From the NCBI GenBank assembly GCA_026874595.1, contig CM049321.1, positions 26,833,479-26,897,478 of the forward strand: a DNA stretch of 64,000 nt. Reading direction: 5' to 3'. Made by a program: the position numbers and the translations under genes. This stretch comes from Sipunculus nudus (lineage: Eukaryota; Annelida; Sipuncula; Golfingiida; Sipunculidae). Positions 12,801 to 29,000 of the stretch are shown here, one piece after another (the stretch's first letter is position 1; every line of letters starts with the position of its first letter). Below the pieces are notes generated by a model. It had not been told where the DNA came from, made no database searches, and was given only the letters and a program-made list of their open reading frames with translations.

Positions 12801-15800
12801 AGCCAAGTAACGGATCCTCTCTACATTAGGCTGGTGACCTTTTAGTTCATCTTGGAATCTCTGAAAAGTATATTTCACAAATCATATGAGTCAAATTAAT
12901 TTACAAAACATTTTTTTCCAGTGATATTAATTAAAACTGATGTTTCATTGAAACAATATTTTATAATCTGGGCTTTGTAAAATTTAGTAATTATTCTCAT
13001 GATTTTGAACCAGTCGTTGATCACACAGCTGATCCTTTATCATATGCATGCTGATGTACTATTAATGCCCATTTATGTTTAATCATTGTCAATAATTTCA
13101 TACATTAATAACAAAAAAAATATAATTTAAAAAATCAATCCTAATTTTATCTGCCTACCTCATGTTGCTCTATTAAACTAATAACATGGTCCTCATTTTC
13201 TGGAAGTTGTTTAAACTTGAGCTCTGACTCAGCCTGTGGCAGGAATTCTCTGACAACCTGGACTGCCTCATTGAAGTCCTCAGCCTGGAGTTTGACAAAA
13301 CATGATGATGATTCAACAATAATACATACATTTCATGTGTATGGAAACAAGGGAACCAAGACCAAAAGGGAATTTGGAACCAAGATCAAATGGAAAAAAG
13401 GAAATCTATAATACAAAAGTATACGCTTACAGGCCACTGTTTACACAAGTTAACATAATACATTCTTCCATCTTTATGTAAAATATCATATACCTTTTAC
13501 TGATTTTATCAATAAAATTAATACACAAGATTTGCTTACAATCTGAGTTCCCAAAACAAAGACCTTTTCAGACCACTTAATGCTTTATGTTTTTACATGG
13601 TATGACCATCACTTCTTTGTTACAAAGGAGATGATATTGTAACTGGTCTAGCAACATGGTCATAAATACCGGCCAATGTTTTTACTCCTAGGTCCTCTGT
13701 TTATTCAGAACATGAATATATGAGAAACCCTGAGAAACAGATGTCTGGAAATAAGAGTGAGTAAACAGGGTGTGCATATTAATGCAGGATATGAACTAAT
13801 GTAGACATTACGGTATTGGCAAATACTGACCAGTTTGAGAGCATCATTGAGTCGTTCCGATCGAGCTTCACTGAGCTGTGTGACCAGATCCCAGGCATTT
13901 GAGAGATCCTCTAGCTGCGATGATACACTACTGTCTAAATTAGGTGTGGTCCTTAATGTCTGAACAACTCCATTCCTACTCTCTAACTCTTGTTGGAATT
14001 GCTGAAAAGAGGAAAATACAGTCATTTTTCATAAACTGCTTTGTTTTGCCATTTTGTTTGATTTTATTACCATGTTTTATTCAAAGTATGATCAGTGTAA
14101 GGTTTATTAAGTATGATCCTATTTAGATCTCAATTGACCAAATACAAATTTTACAAAATAATTTGCTGAAATTACTTAAATGTAGGAATATAATACACAG
14201 AAAAAGTGGCTTCACAGATACCTGAAAATAATACTTAGAGCTTGGTGGTATGGGCCAATTCAGAAAAGAGCATCTAATGATACCTACTCCTACTAATACA
14301 CCATAATATAATTATAAGCAGCCTCTGGCATGCTGCTGTTCCAAACTGTGCATTCCATCAGCCTAGGATGTTTTGTGTTACTTCTAAATTTTCCTGGGTT
14401 TGATAGATAATTGACATCCTTGTTGTCAGATAGCTAAAAGAGGGCCAAACATCTGATTTATTAATATCTGGTGTTTGCAGGCTTTGAAAGTGTCATTATG
14501 TGGACCAAGTACACAGGGAATAGATGGAATGTTCCAGAACATAACAGATTACTTCACGTATTATTTTATGTATGCATGTTATATTTATTTTTACTTATAA
14601 ACTAATCATGTATGGTAAATATGTAAATGTATTTTTCCCCCATCCTAATGCAGATCATATACCAGTAGATCCCTTCAACTGACTTGAGTAATGAAGTTTT
14701 TATTTAAATAATAAAGTGAAACAATCTTACCTTATGTTGTTCTATTAGAATGTTTACAGTATCTAAGTCTCCAAGGATTGGTTGGTCCTCAGCTAGGTAC
14801 ACTTCAGCTTTAGATAACCACTCCATCAGTGACTGCACTGCGTCAGAAAACCGACCAGAATTAAGTAGGGCCTCGTCTAACTTGTTTTGTCTGGAAAGAT
14901 GCAGAAATTTATCAGTAACACAACCAGCATGCTACCTTAAACCAACTGATGCACATTGGTTTTTTATTCAGCAAATATGTAAATTAGTTTTGTTTTAAAA
15001 GGTTTGGTCCACTTCCTCCAGGTGGCACTGTGCACTGAATGAGGATGAAGGTTACCACACAAGAATGTTATAAATATTCTTCTGGATATCAAGTTTCTAA
15101 TGCGTGGCGCTAAAAAAAGTTCAGTACTAAAACTAGCTAACAGGTATCCTCAGCAGCCAGAACTAGCAATTATTGGTTCTTAATACTGTAACTACAGTCA
15201 GTCTGAATAAAGTTCAGCAAATGATATGAGAATAGCATTCAACATAATCATTCATAAGTGTGTGTACATAGACCATGAACCAAACACAGTCACCCACAGA
15301 AAATAGACAGTATAAACTTCCTGGTCTATGACAGCTGGATGCCTAAAGAATAACCTGTTTTATTAGCTGTATTATATTAGGTTAATTAATGTTCATAATT
15401 ACTGTCCAATTAACTAACAACCATCATAACCACACACAATGTGTGTTTACAGTATGTCAATCTTTTAATATCAGGCTGATGGAATCAGAGAGATAAAGGT
15501 CAATTTGTTACTACACACACATTCACAAATACAAATCCATACTGACCATTTAAAGGCATATCCTTAGTCTGTCATATCTATTATATGACCATAAATACTG
15601 TATTTGAATATTTAGTGCCAGTTGTGACTAGTTGAGAGTGCAATAATTACCATTCCTACATTGGGACAGCTGTGTGTCCATCGGTAGACAGCCCCTCCCC
15701 CTGACCCTTATGTGACATGAATAAAGAGTATCCCCAGTGATCATACCCAGCTGATGTAGCAGCTCTCAGTATTAGTATTGATTTAAAGACACTGTCAATG

Positions 15801-17025
15801 TCAGGAAAATGTGTGTATTGATTTTAGGGAGGTGTTCATTGGTATCTCTCAGTGCTGGGAGGGATATACTGGATCTATAATCCTCACTGTTCAAGGGGTT
15901 CATCCACAGATGTGTATAATAACCAGATCAAAAAGACTCTGTGGAGATAAAAAAAATTTAATATTTTAAGAGATGGAGACACCTTTTTCACTGCTCATCT
16001 GTGGTTGTAGAACAAAGGAATAATGGAATGTGTGGAGAGAATGGGAGGCAAAAGTAAAACATGAGATAAATAGTTGTGGAATTTTCAATGAAAACCCCAA
16101 ACTTGTGAGGCTCAATATAAGCTTACCAGGACACTATTTCCTTTAGAACTGAATTAATAACATTGAAATAATAATTAGGCAAAACAGTCATAACTCAGCT
16201 TATAATTTAAATATCATATATGAATGATGTTAACTGATGAAAGGAAACACAAGACTCATGTATTCATTCAATATCAAAGGTATTTAACAGGGGGCATCCC
16301 ATTCTTATGTTTTTATATATAATTTGGTTTATGAATTGGGACAGGAGCACTTACATAAGATGACTTTGTATGCGTCATGGTAATGAATTTACTGTATATT
16401 CTTCATGTTTTTTTTTTGGAGAAAACCATTGGTTCGCACAGATTTAATTTATATTATATGAAAGACTATGCACACACATACAACATTTCCTTGTGGAGAT
16501 CCCCTTGCACTATTAACTGATAACCCTGGACACTTAGTGAGTGACACTGATAACCTGTTAACAGATTACTGTCCCCTCGGCCCACATGATACAAGTTGAC
16601 ATCATGTGACTACTCACAAATACCACGGGAGCTATACCAGGATTCACCAAGTAACTTTAATGGCCTCACAATGCCAAGTCAGTGGTAAAAAATAGCCCCA
16701 GGTAAATAATTAACTACCCATATCGGCCAGGTAAGCATACCTTGTGAATAATTTATCAGAGCTTCCACCAACAATATAGTTTGTACTCCTAGATACCTAG
16801 ACCTGTGGTGCTGTCAGCATGTGTTTGTTGTGTATCACTGAGTGACTCCTTTTGATTCAGCTTGTCTCTCTTCTTATTTCACTTTCACTTATATTTTTTA
16901 TATATAATTAATATATATAATTAACATATAAATAATTGTATATATAATACAGTAAAACTTGGCTTGACGACCACCTCAGTTTAGCAACCATTTCGAAAAT
17001 GCAACCACTTTATGGAGGTCCCATT

Positions 17026-17067
<42 letters not shown>

Positions 17068-20000
17068 CTATAGCTTCTATACATAGTTGTATAGATGTGC
17101 TAGTTTTCAGATAACAAGATCAATGGGTAAACAAGTGAAAAACAATCTCTTAAATATTTTTTGCATGATCCATCAATCCATCAAATAGGACACTGAGTGC
17201 TATTTTATAAACATGAGAAAAAAATTTTAAAAAAACCCACCATTATTGCTGTAATTTTTTCAAAACAAAATTGATAAAATAAATATTTCATAACAGTATA
17301 TCCAACCACAACTACTAGTGTAACCATGGTTTCACATCTCTAATTGCCCCAATCATCTGCAGCCTATAGTCAGGATTCTAAATATATAATATGCAGTATT
17401 CAAACAGCTGTAGATATATCCATATTATATAATTATTTAGTTTGATTTTTTAAAGTCATCAGCAAATGACATGTATAATATTGTATAAATGCTGTTAAGG
17501 AGCAGCAGGACTCAGCTGCCTGTTGCTGTGGTTACAGCCAGGGTAAGACAAGATAATTATTTAGGACACATCCACTGTTACAGCTCTGTGTAAAGATACA
17601 GGACACTAAAGCATCTCAGCTAAACCCATAGTGTGAATACAGTCTATATATATAACACCTAACTTAATGTACCCCTAGAGCCAGGGCCTAGGGGAATATT
17701 ATGTCTATACTGCTGCCTTTTAATTTATTTATGAGCATGACAGTTTATGCAGAGCCATGCTATTTCCTAACTACTGCTGTAATATTAAAATAATCCATAG
17801 AACCAGTTATGATTCACATAATAAACATTATCAAATATGAAAATTACATTAGCTTGGTCATGATATCTGCATTAGAGATGAGGAAATAAACAGGATGTGT
17901 GTATGGTGTAATATGTAACCACAGACTGCTGTTACGAGCTGCATCTGGAGCCAGCAAAGCTGATACAAAGATGAGGACAGTTCTATTTTAACATAATAGT
18001 CATCCAAAGAGAGCATGGGTAATGTGGGAGGTATAACAACAACAGATCAATAATGATCTCATGGCTGCAGTACACATCATACTTACAGTATTATCAATCA
18101 TTAACACTACAGCATTACACAAAATATAAACCAGTACAACTTACAGCAAGTAGAACAAGCATTCCCTGTACTGCTGCATGTCCATGTTGTATACAGGATA
18201 GGGAGGCAGTAACTCTGTGCATGGGTACATGATTGTAAACCAAAATAAATGGCTGACGCCACAGCCGTGAGTCCGGCACGTCTGAGATAATGATCAACGC
18301 ATAGATGACAATACTGAACAAGGCTTACTATAGGTAAATGGTTTACCTGGGGCTTGCAAGGTAAACAATGTATCCAGTAACATGTATTCATATCACAATA
18401 AACAGAATTATAGGGTTATTTAAGAACCACTCTAAGGTCATAAAAAAGGCCCAGCTTTAAGTCTGTGGATATGAAAAGTTGTATTAACCCAAGGTGGCAA
18501 ATGGGTGGCCTGCTGTATATACATATAGTAGGGATTATCATAAATCTTAATGGCTGTAATATAAACATTTATCTGGTTACAGCATTATGACTGTATTATT
18601 TAATTATTTATTCTGAGCTTTGAGTATGAATGTATGATGCTGAATTATAAGAACTTCTTGAAAAACTGCAAAATGTATATTTTATCAACAGAAAGTGTTA
18701 TCATAAATGTTATCAACTTTTTTAGTTATTAATATATGTAGCTATGTGTTATCAACATTTCTTAACTTATCAGGACTCTGTTATCAAAATGAACAGTTCC
18801 CACTTTGTTTTTTTTTGTACACCTAATATTTATCAGCCACATTTCTTTAGCTAAAATGTTGATATAGTTCCTAGCATTAACCTAATGTTTACCTGGAATA
18901 CCATTATTATTTTGTGTAATGGAGATAAACAATATCTATTAAGTGTTTTTTTTATTAAAAATATTTTCATTAACATCTCATGTTGAATTAAACATCTGAA
19001 GAACAATTATAATAAACATTTGCATTCAACTATTAAAAATAATATTACAGTCAAGTTTACTGTCTTTTCTGTCTTTCTGTGATAGCCAGTATCTTGTAGT
19101 GTTGCAGATATATCAGAGAGCTTATATTATTTCTATCAAATTAATAACTATCCTGAATAATCTTTCCCATTTTCACTAAAATTAATAAAAGTTACCATAA
19201 AAAGATAAAACAGGCACAATTTCTCATGAAACAGGAGAGATATTGGAGAATTCATGTTAATTTTAACTCACCCCAAATGGCCAGCTCCTACCAATTTCAT
19301 ACCTGAATACATTCACAGGTTCATACAAACAGCTGTGATAGAGTAGACTGAGTAAAATATGAAACTCTGATGTATGAAGAAGGGGAGGTAAACTCCACAA
19401 GTATCCTAACATAAAGAGTGGAGTCCTTACTGATAGAGGTATCACAAAGGATGTTTGGAGGGTGTGGCTACGCCCCTCAGCTGACCCAGTAATCTTCCCT
19501 TTATACTTGTGAGTTAGGCATTTTAAAGATGTGTACATAGGTAGCACACCTGACATCCAGGTATTTTATCACTATCACACCTGTATCATGATAATGCCTA
19601 GCTTTCATCTTAGGGTGTATGCAGCTTTAATCTGCATGTTGTCTCTTGTTATATCTATGGCATTTCATGCATGTAGCCAATTTTAATGTCTGCAGACAAA
19701 CTATATCAACACGTGCAATTATCTTATTAGCTCAAAACTTAAAAATGAATGCATTAAATCTACTTAATAAATCTAATGGTTACAATGAGACATTCTGGAA
19801 TGCCCTATAGTTTTGAAATGGTGGTTGCACCTGCATGGTGGTGGCCAGTGTTTATAACAACAACTTGCATCTGTGTGTGCATGTCTTCTATTGAGGATGT
19901 AAGTGTGGTCTGATAGATAAATTTTATAGCATTTAACTACAGATATGTAAACTCTTCAAAATGTCTCCAATAAAATACATTACATGCATAAAATGGCAAG

Positions 20001-23000
20001 TTCTTGTATATAAAGTTAATCGTATATTTGCTAACTGCCTAAATTATGTACATGCATACATCAAAACCTTATAATATTCAAGCTGAAGGAGCTGACATCT
20101 GGGGTTTGATAGTGGTTTTTTACTTGGTAATAAATTAAATAACTTAATGTTGCAAGGATCTGCTGCAAAGGCAGGGGATCTGACTTATGCAAATTTGAAA
20201 TAACATCATTTGAACTGTATATTTGTAAAGTATGAACAATATTGAGAAAGTTGAACATCTGCCACTACACATGGTGACAGGTCATAAGGGCACCAGGTAT
20301 CAATTCATGATTATTTTGATAAATAATGTAAAATTAAATCCTGCATTTCTACATTGAGAAGTATTATACTAAAATTAAGATGTGAAATATATCATAAATA
20401 ATTGTTAACTCACAACTTTGTGGTCCACATGTTTGGCATGTTATCAGGAGACTAACTCAGCAAGGATACACATCTTTAATACCTGTGTGTACAATACATG
20501 CACAAACAGAACGACCTGATAACCTTTGTCTTACTCTGTAGTTTACAGTAAATAGCAAGGCACACGTTCATGCATCCACATCATTAAACACAGAACACAT
20601 GACCTCTGCTATCTTGTGTTTGTGTTTCAAGTGTTCCTTAAAAAAGTATTACTGGCTATTGCCACCAGATGGCGTTCTTTGTCTATTGGTTGAATTTACA
20701 GGATATTCTACACACAGGTATTCTCGAGTACCTTTAGAGAAATATATATCATGTAAGGCAGACTTGGTCAGGTTTTGACATACAAAGCAAGACTTAAAGT
20801 GAAATAGTAGCCTTGAAAGGCTTGGTGTTTAAATTAAACCATTAACTTACATTCTGCTTACAGGCACTGTCAACAACATGCATCGTCTTATATTCACCAG
20901 TAGGTCATTTAATAAGCAGATATTGAAAATTATATGAAATTATCCGGACAGTTTAAATATAAATCAACAACATTTTAATTTATGGCCAAAGATGTGTACT
21001 TTTGGGAGCTACTGGAATTGGAAACTGGACAGAACAATTTGAAACAACTGTTATCAACCAAATTTAAATTATCCTTGTTAATAAAATAACAATGTTTGCT
21101 TCCATCAGTTACTAGCAAATTATCTACTTATATTTTACTGTTTGGTTTAAACTTCATAAATAAATTTTGTAAATTTGCCCTTCAAGTATAAAAAAATTTA
21201 GTCAGCTCCTTTTTTTATTTATTTCTTGAGGCATTACCACAAGGAATAATATTTGCACCAACATTTAATTAGTATTCTAATTAAAAGTTATAAACGGATA
21301 TTATTAAACATATTTTCAGTGCTAAAAAAGATGGCAACAATCAGGAACTCTAAAATGAATTTAATCAAACATTCATGTTTACATACAAAAAGCACATAAA
21401 AGCATTATATAAACAGGCAAATAATACTTTAGAAAACTAAGAACATGATATAACATATCACTTAAGAAGCATATTCACCTGTATAAGCCTGTGTATAGCA
21501 GGTTCCTCAGATTAATTCTGATGTGTCTGTGTGCATTGCACATTATATACCCGCAGAATACCTCTGAACTGCTCAACAGGCACACTTCCAAGGAGTTTAG
21601 GCTTGATAATGAAATGTCAGTGCCTATTATGTAAATCACAGCCCTTTGAGTGAGACAGGTGTTGTGTTTTAATTAGAGTGCAGTAAGGAGTTTGTCAACC
21701 AGGTGAGCATCTCACCACACACAACAGCAGGTGTTATAAACAAGGTATGAGTACCTACAGAAAGGTGTAGGCCTTAATTAAAGCACATAACTCAACTACA
21801 AAGGCACCAGGTACTCAACAAAGATAAATAATTAATATTATAGTATTTATATTAGGCTATTTCTTGACAAGCTAAATCATTTCCATATGTGAAATGTTTG
21901 ATATGTTGACATTTTTAAGTTTCTCATAATATTCAACAATACAAAACTGTTTTTGTGAGCAAATTTTGTGCAGCTCTGAAATGAGTAATATTATTGCTGT
22001 GTAACTTATTATCATTGTACTTGAGGAACAGTTCTATATTTAAAGTTAAAATCTACATATCAGATTGGTTTTGAATAGAAATCTACAGGCTGATGAGGTA
22101 AGCTGTTTCCAAGTTTCAAAATCACAGGCCCTTCAGGAAATTTAAATCTTGTCCGTTTACATTTTGCACATTAACTGCAGCATATTTCAGAAAAGGGTAG
22201 AGCTCTGAAGGATTTGTGTACACTATGAAGTACAAGTCGATGAAAATTAGTATGTCAATGGCTCAATATTCATTTAATTATTTTTGCTTTCACTGTCTGA
22301 GCAAGAGTGAGATCTACAAATGAAGTGAACAAGTCATTATGGCAATATTTGTAGGTAAAAATGCAAAATGATAATAACTATCAATGTTTGTTTTTTCTCT
22401 TAAAAGCTATAATGTACATTGGTTTCAGTTATGGAACAAATGAAGACCAAGCATGGTACATGTATATAATGGATGGATTTTATAGGTCTATTCACCATTT
22501 AAAAAGGCAGGGCCAAACTGAGACATGCAAAACCCTGTCACAGATGTTTTTATTATATGTTCCAGTATTCACTGAATCTCCTTACCTTATGAGAATTCAT
22601 GTCTTCATCAACAGTTTTTTATATATAAATAATTTTAATTGGACCCATACTGGTACAGCCAAACCACCCTGTATGCTACCTACATATAAAGTAGACTCCT
22701 ACCAGTGGGGGCCACCTGATATAAACAGGTGATATTTGAGTTAAGATATACACTGGCTTAGTACAGGTTAATACATTGGTGATGACAGTGTCAACATGAT
22801 ACAGACCACCAGGGGGTGTTGTTGTGTATTTATGGGTCTATGTAAGCAAAACGGTCATCCATGTTGAACTCTTAATCCTGGCCTGAGCCAAATCTGGCCA
22901 CAGTATTTAACTTTAAATATTTGCCCTCATACAATCATGTATAATAGTAGTAATAGTAACACACATCCCAAATGCAGGATATATAATATGCAAGCTTCTG

Positions 23001-26000
23001 ATAAACTCACAGGTCTATCACTACTGTAATGCTACAGTAAAGATTAAAAGTTCAATAAAATATGATGTGAAGACATTTGCATTCATTCTGCAAGGTATAA
23101 TTTATTAAAACTTTATTGAAAGGTTCTGCCTTAAGCATGATATAGTACATACTCCACCTGGAGTGATGCATGTAAACTACTGATAACCCAACATTGAAAA
23201 TATGGGGCACCTGGGAAAGCTGGTCTGACAAAGCTGGTGAGGGCCACTTGTTTCACCTTTTTCATAATCTTTTCCAAATCAGTGGAAAGTGTATAAAGAA
23301 AAGCATTTTATTTCCCACCATTGCATGCCATGCAACACAAATTCATTTCTACTTGTAACAAACTCATTCATCAGGCAGCCTGAAAACAATGTAAATAATA
23401 ACCAAGAATCACTTGATAATATCTGACATCCATTAACTAAAGATAATCCCTTGTACCTTTTACAATAATAAACCAGAAAATGGCAATACCAACAATATTC
23501 ATTTTGTTTATATTTACATGTTTATAAGAAGGCTGCCAAAACAATCTAAAACACATTCAACAAGGACATCTGGAGGCAATCCCGATGAACCAGAGTTTTG
23601 CAGAGGACATTTTGCAATTAGTGACCATTCAGCTTCTGCACATAAGCAACTTACCATCTTAGGTTACACAGCATCCCCTGTTTTTCAACACTGGTGCATG
23701 TACCCTGTTTACATACAGCTTGTAGATAAACAAACTCATGCATCCATCACAGAGGTGTTATAGGAACTTTACTTAACAGAAATTACCTGCAGTACATTAA
23801 TATATATGCAGAGTAAGCCAGAATTCACATGTATTTTACAGAAAAGGCAGGTGAATAGCTGGCTTTAAGTGTCCTTCAACAGACAGCGCCACCTACAGGC
23901 CAAGGTCCTATGTATAAAGGAAAATGTAAGGACTATTGTATGTATTAAAAAAAATAAATATTTTTTTCATGTAATAAATATTTGTTGGAATTAGCAATAA
24001 AGGATCACCCATGTAACCATATGTCTCCCAACTGTAGGCCCTGATTATATTGACAGCTGATCATCAAATTGGAGCTGATACTGTGGTTGCTTTCATATTC
24101 AGGAGGTTAAAATATGGTGACTGTTCTCTTTCTCTTTGTTTCAAGAGGGTTCCTTTTGCCAATCACACTTAACCTAAATTACCCTGCACATAGTGAAACC
24201 ATAAATCATATTGAATAATATATGTGCAAAAATGTCTCAACTGGTCAAGGGCCAATTGGAACATCAAACACCTAGAAATTAATGTTAATTGCTGTCAGAT
24301 AATTTTTAAAGATTAAAATAGCAATCTTTGGTTTACAAGTAACATACCAGAACTGTTATTATGTGTAATACCAATCTTTTACCTTCAGATTTGCCTTTGA
24401 AGATGGGGTCTTTTATTCCTGAAGGTTTCATGTATGTGGTAAGTTCCCTTTTGCGAACACTGCAATTTTGAAACCCTCAAGAACAAAAAGACAACCAGAG
24501 TGACTGGTCTGAACATTCCTCCATCAGTCAGCTTCTAATGAGACATACAGAGGGACAGCTTTAACATATTTTTTCTTACCTTTGAGCAGCTATTGACTTG
24601 ATGATGTTCCATTTATTTTTGAGGTCATCTAACATAGTCTGTAGGATATCCCTCTCGGGATCTGACTTGGTACACCGATCTTTTAGAGCACGTCCAAGCC
24701 TCATTGTGGAATAATATGTGGGGTGCTTCTGGGCAAGTTGGTGTTGGAAGTGCTGCACAAAAAGACAAAAAAGTTATAGTATCTGTCATGTAAATGGTGA
24801 ATTAACAATGGTTCTAATGGCTAAGTTAATCTAATGGTAATTAGCATATTAATAAAAGGGAAATAAGGAGTATATACAAATTTTTATAGTATATAAACTG
24901 TACACTGTTAAGAAAATATATAACATTAGACAAAACATTTCACAATTACATAATCTAACGTTTATGTATATGACATGAATTTGCTGACACACAATATCAG
25001 TGACTGACCATATTGTCAGTCACTTTAATAATTTTGCTGGTAACTACAAGGCAAGATGAAAATGGAATAATTATTAATACAGAAAACATTTCAGCTAATA
25101 CATTTTCACTAAACTATTTGTATTTCATTAAATGGCTATTTTCCGGACTGCAGCTGAAATACTTAAATATTAATTATTAATTACCCATCACATTAATCTA
25201 AGCATGTGTTAAACAGTTTTTTAATTGTGTGTCAGTGTTACTGCAGATTAAAATATTCATCAATTAAATATCTGGAAAAGCGAACATTAATTCTATTATG
25301 AATCATTTTCATCCTGCATTATATCAATGAAGATATGAAGCTGAGTAAATTTTCAGAGGCACATTTTATATCTACATGCAAATTGATAATTTGTTCTTTT
25401 TACAATTTCAATATCACAAATTTTCATTAGATGAAGCAAGCAGAACAGAAAATTTTCAGACATGAATTATACCGATGTGATTATAAATGATGAAATTAAC
25501 AAAATGAATGATAAATGGCAGAAAAAAATGTGTGGAAATCTTCTGTTGTATTTCTTTGACCCCTTGTGCATTAAACATCAACAGATCTAACAACAAAATA
25601 GTGCACATACTGTTTGGCACAACACCAAAAACTTGCAGCAAATATGAGGACTGATAATGCTAGAATGTTGACACCTGCAGTGTTAACCCATTAGTTCATT
25701 AACTGAATTAATCAAGTTAATATGTACATGATATCATTATGCTTGAAGCTAAAGTATATCTGATCTTACTTCTATCTCAGCTGTAATCAGCATCTGTGTA
25801 AAAGGAAACATAAAGGAAACTGCAAAAGGAAACCTTTTTTAAATACTATATTTTTGGTCTTGAATACAACACATGCAGGTATGAAAATATTTCTAAGTTC
25901 TGCAAATACTGTAGAATTTATTTATTTTTTTTTTTTTATCACTAGGTGATGCAGAAGATTTATGATGTTTTGCTTAAAATCCTCACATATTAGTGGTTAA

Positions 26001-29000
26001 GACAGGCTTGTGTAATTGTTTCTGTTGGCAAAATATGGACTAATACATGTACAGACTACATTTGACAACACTGCAGTACCGGTACAATACCTTTTCCTTC
26101 ATGTAGGACTTTAACAGAAAACCATTTCTTGTATATGCATACATTTCATTATCCTAAAATTAAAATATTTATGGTTCAGTTTATAATTCATATTTTGTGT
26201 ATCTTATATCTTAATATTCTCACTGAACTGAACTGAGACATCATATGTCTGTAAGTGATAAAACTAAACAAAACAGTGCGATGCGGACATCGCTACTAGT
26301 TTGGTTCCTAAACAAACACCAAAACACTGGTGTTTTGGGTACTTGTTACAAAACAGCACAAACACCACCTTCACGTCAAATTTGAAGTTAAAACAAGCAC
26401 CATGTGATAAAAAAATCATCTGTTGAATATATCCCTGCGATACTGTATTATAATCATATATCATGAAGTTAAATGGGAGAGGTTTCATTTTGTACAAACA
26501 TGTCAGCCATTTCTGACAGCTATGACATCACCACCTGGTGTAACTGTCATTATCAGGCTTAGCACTTTTTTTTAACAATACAGTCACATTTAAATTTATT
26601 TTACAAAGTTATGCAACATAGCCATATTGATATCATCAAAAGGTGATCTTTTATCAGCTGATGCCAAATTTTGCAGTCAAGTTGACAGTGTTTTGTGGCG
26701 TTTTGTCATAGGTACCCAAAACACTGGTAATTTGTGAGAAAAGGGTTCCTCTTCTGGTTATATTATTACTGAGGTTTAGGACTTTCATTCATATTTCCTT
26801 GACATGTTATTGTTAGGGATGACATTGAACTTCAGAGTTCAAAAAGGCCATAAAAAACAGGATATAGTAAAACATGGTTTAAAAATATGAGGTGCCACAC
26901 ACAGTCCACTAAGTCATGTCCATAGGGACCAGGGGAAACTGCAGAGACAATACTAGGATCACACAATCATTAGTTCAACAGTATGTGTTTTTATCCTGGT
27001 AAAACATCTCAGGAAAAACATTCAAAGAAAAACTTGATTTTCATGTTACATATTATTGATATCAACTGACAATTATTTTAAATATCATATAGTTCAAAAT
27101 AGGGAAAAACATTTCATGTCTCAAACCAGGCACTGTAAACTCCTGCCAAATCGCAAAGATTTGTACCGTAAAATAAATTCTAAAAAAGTCAGCACCAACT
27201 ATTCCAAAGTTCAATACAATTTCTCCTCCTGGAATCTGAAATTATAATTGGACCACAGAACTGGACAGCATGTAGCAAATCTGGGTTACAGAATAAAAAA
27301 GAACTATTTTGATGAAAAGCCTTGTACATTGATTGTCAGTGACTTTCACACAGATATGCAGTTTCCTACATTCCAAGGTATATGCTGTCATTCATACTCA
27401 ATATTTTTTGTTTCCAAGTGGACTCTTTTATTCTCTCATTACTGCCCACTTCTCTCTCTCTCTCTCTCTCTCTCACATATATACACTAGCAGTGGACAAT
27501 CTAATGTCTTTTTGTCTCTAATATTACACAAACATATCACTGACTAAACTTATGGCAGATCCTGGTATAAGACGCAACTTATTATAAGAATTTTACTGTA
27601 TATAAAATATTTCCTCGAGATATTTTTTTCACACACTCTGAAACTTATAATATCAGTCTTACTGTACACATATGTACTATCAAATATCCATGGATAAAAC
27701 TGCTGCTCCTAATGCAACCTCACTAAATGTAAAGGCCAGTATTAACATTTTTATACCAAAGAAGTCTTTGCAGATAGAAAATTCACTAGTTTTACTGTGA
27801 TTTCAGTAGAATAATGATATAAAATAATAAGGGGGGGGGGGGGCAATAAATCAGGTTATGAACTGTAATGTAGTCAAATTACCCATTTCATACACTTTCT
27901 GTAAAAGACAACATTAATGTTAGTACTTTGACATTTACCTTAAGTTCATCAATGTCCTGTTTGACCTTGGTGGGGGCTCCGGCTGCGTATTTTTTTAGTT
28001 TGACCTCATGTTCATCTATCCAGTTACAGAGGTCCCTCCATGTGTCATAAAACTGAAATAATAACACCTTAATGTAACATCTACATCAATCATTACCGTA
28101 GACTACTGATCCTTTAATAAATTTTATAACCAAGATATATTTCATGATTAATAGCTGTAAAATTATCTGTTCTTTACTCATTACACATTTTATTCTTACA
28201 CATTATTTTGACTTCTCATTCTCTTTTGTTTTATTAGCTAATTATTTATCTTATTTTTCACCTTAACATATCATTATTGTTGAAAATTCTCTCAGAAATG
28301 TATGACCTACCACATAAAATATGGACAGAAATTTGATCCTGTGTTACTGTTTTCTCATTTAAAGATAATTATGTTTTCCTTACTGCCTAATTACATTACA
28401 AACAAGGGACCTATGGGTCACGGCGCTCAGCTGTTATATATGATAAAAAAATATGACTTAGAAATGAGGCACATGCTGGTTTTATGTGGAAATAAAAATA
28501 AGCTGTATTATGAGTTGTTGTTGTTTAGCTTATGTATGATTTTGATAGTACCTTTGGAGACAGGAAAGAGGATTAATTTCATTTATTTTATTAACAAATG
28601 GAGTGCGACTGTCACACAGATTTTGACTTGGCCATATAACTTATAAGCAGAACATATAATATAAGAGTTTAACTATTTATTAAAAAAATTACAAATATTG
28701 TCCCAAATATAATTTTTATTAAAAATAATAAGAGAATAGTATGATTTTTTCAAATAAAATATAACTGAAATGTTTATTAAAATAATATTAAAGAATATAT
28801 TCATGAATGCATTCATTAATACATTTTGAAAGTATTTACACTGGTATTCATATACTTTCATTTTTACCTGAATTCCCATTCTTATGAAAGAAATTTTATA
28901 ATGGAGTACATATTCATATACATGTTTAAATACAATTGCAAAGTATTCGCACCATGTCTGGTATTTATTCAGTTTTTCACCAAACAATGATGTTGAGAAT

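Larger units (their letters stand above)
14891..24579 (-). other. 9.7 kb intron in the rod
   Basis: Long AT-rich, CpG-poor intron. It holds a CAGTAAAAC-type element (16950-17027), a (TA)n run (17028-17065) and repeat family 2 copy 2 (23425-23865). Open frames at 18107-18391, 19263-19556 (minus) and 22361-22732 (plus) have no recognisable motif or splice context and I do not call them genes. Nothing else is visible. Confidence 0.6.
24753..27938 (-). other. 3.2 kb intron
   Basis: AT-rich intron with a (CT)n run (27450-27474), a G13 tract (27831-27843) and, on the minus strand at about 27560-27602, a short ACAGTAAAATTCTTATAA fragment resembling the CAGTAAAAC elements. No exon seen. Confidence 0.6.

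Noticed and set aside
18107-19556. Minus frames of 94 and 97 codons in the long intron
   Set aside because: No acceptor/donor pair in phase with exons 18 and 19, and no similarity to spectrin repeats.
22361-22732. 123-codon plus-strand frame in the 9.7 kb intron
   Set aside because: Low-complexity AT-rich codons, no family resemblance, no flanking signals.
28302-28646. 114-codon plus-strand frame
   Set aside because: Overlaps the left end of the mobile element; the corresponding region of copy 1 has different boundaries and no selection for coding is apparent.
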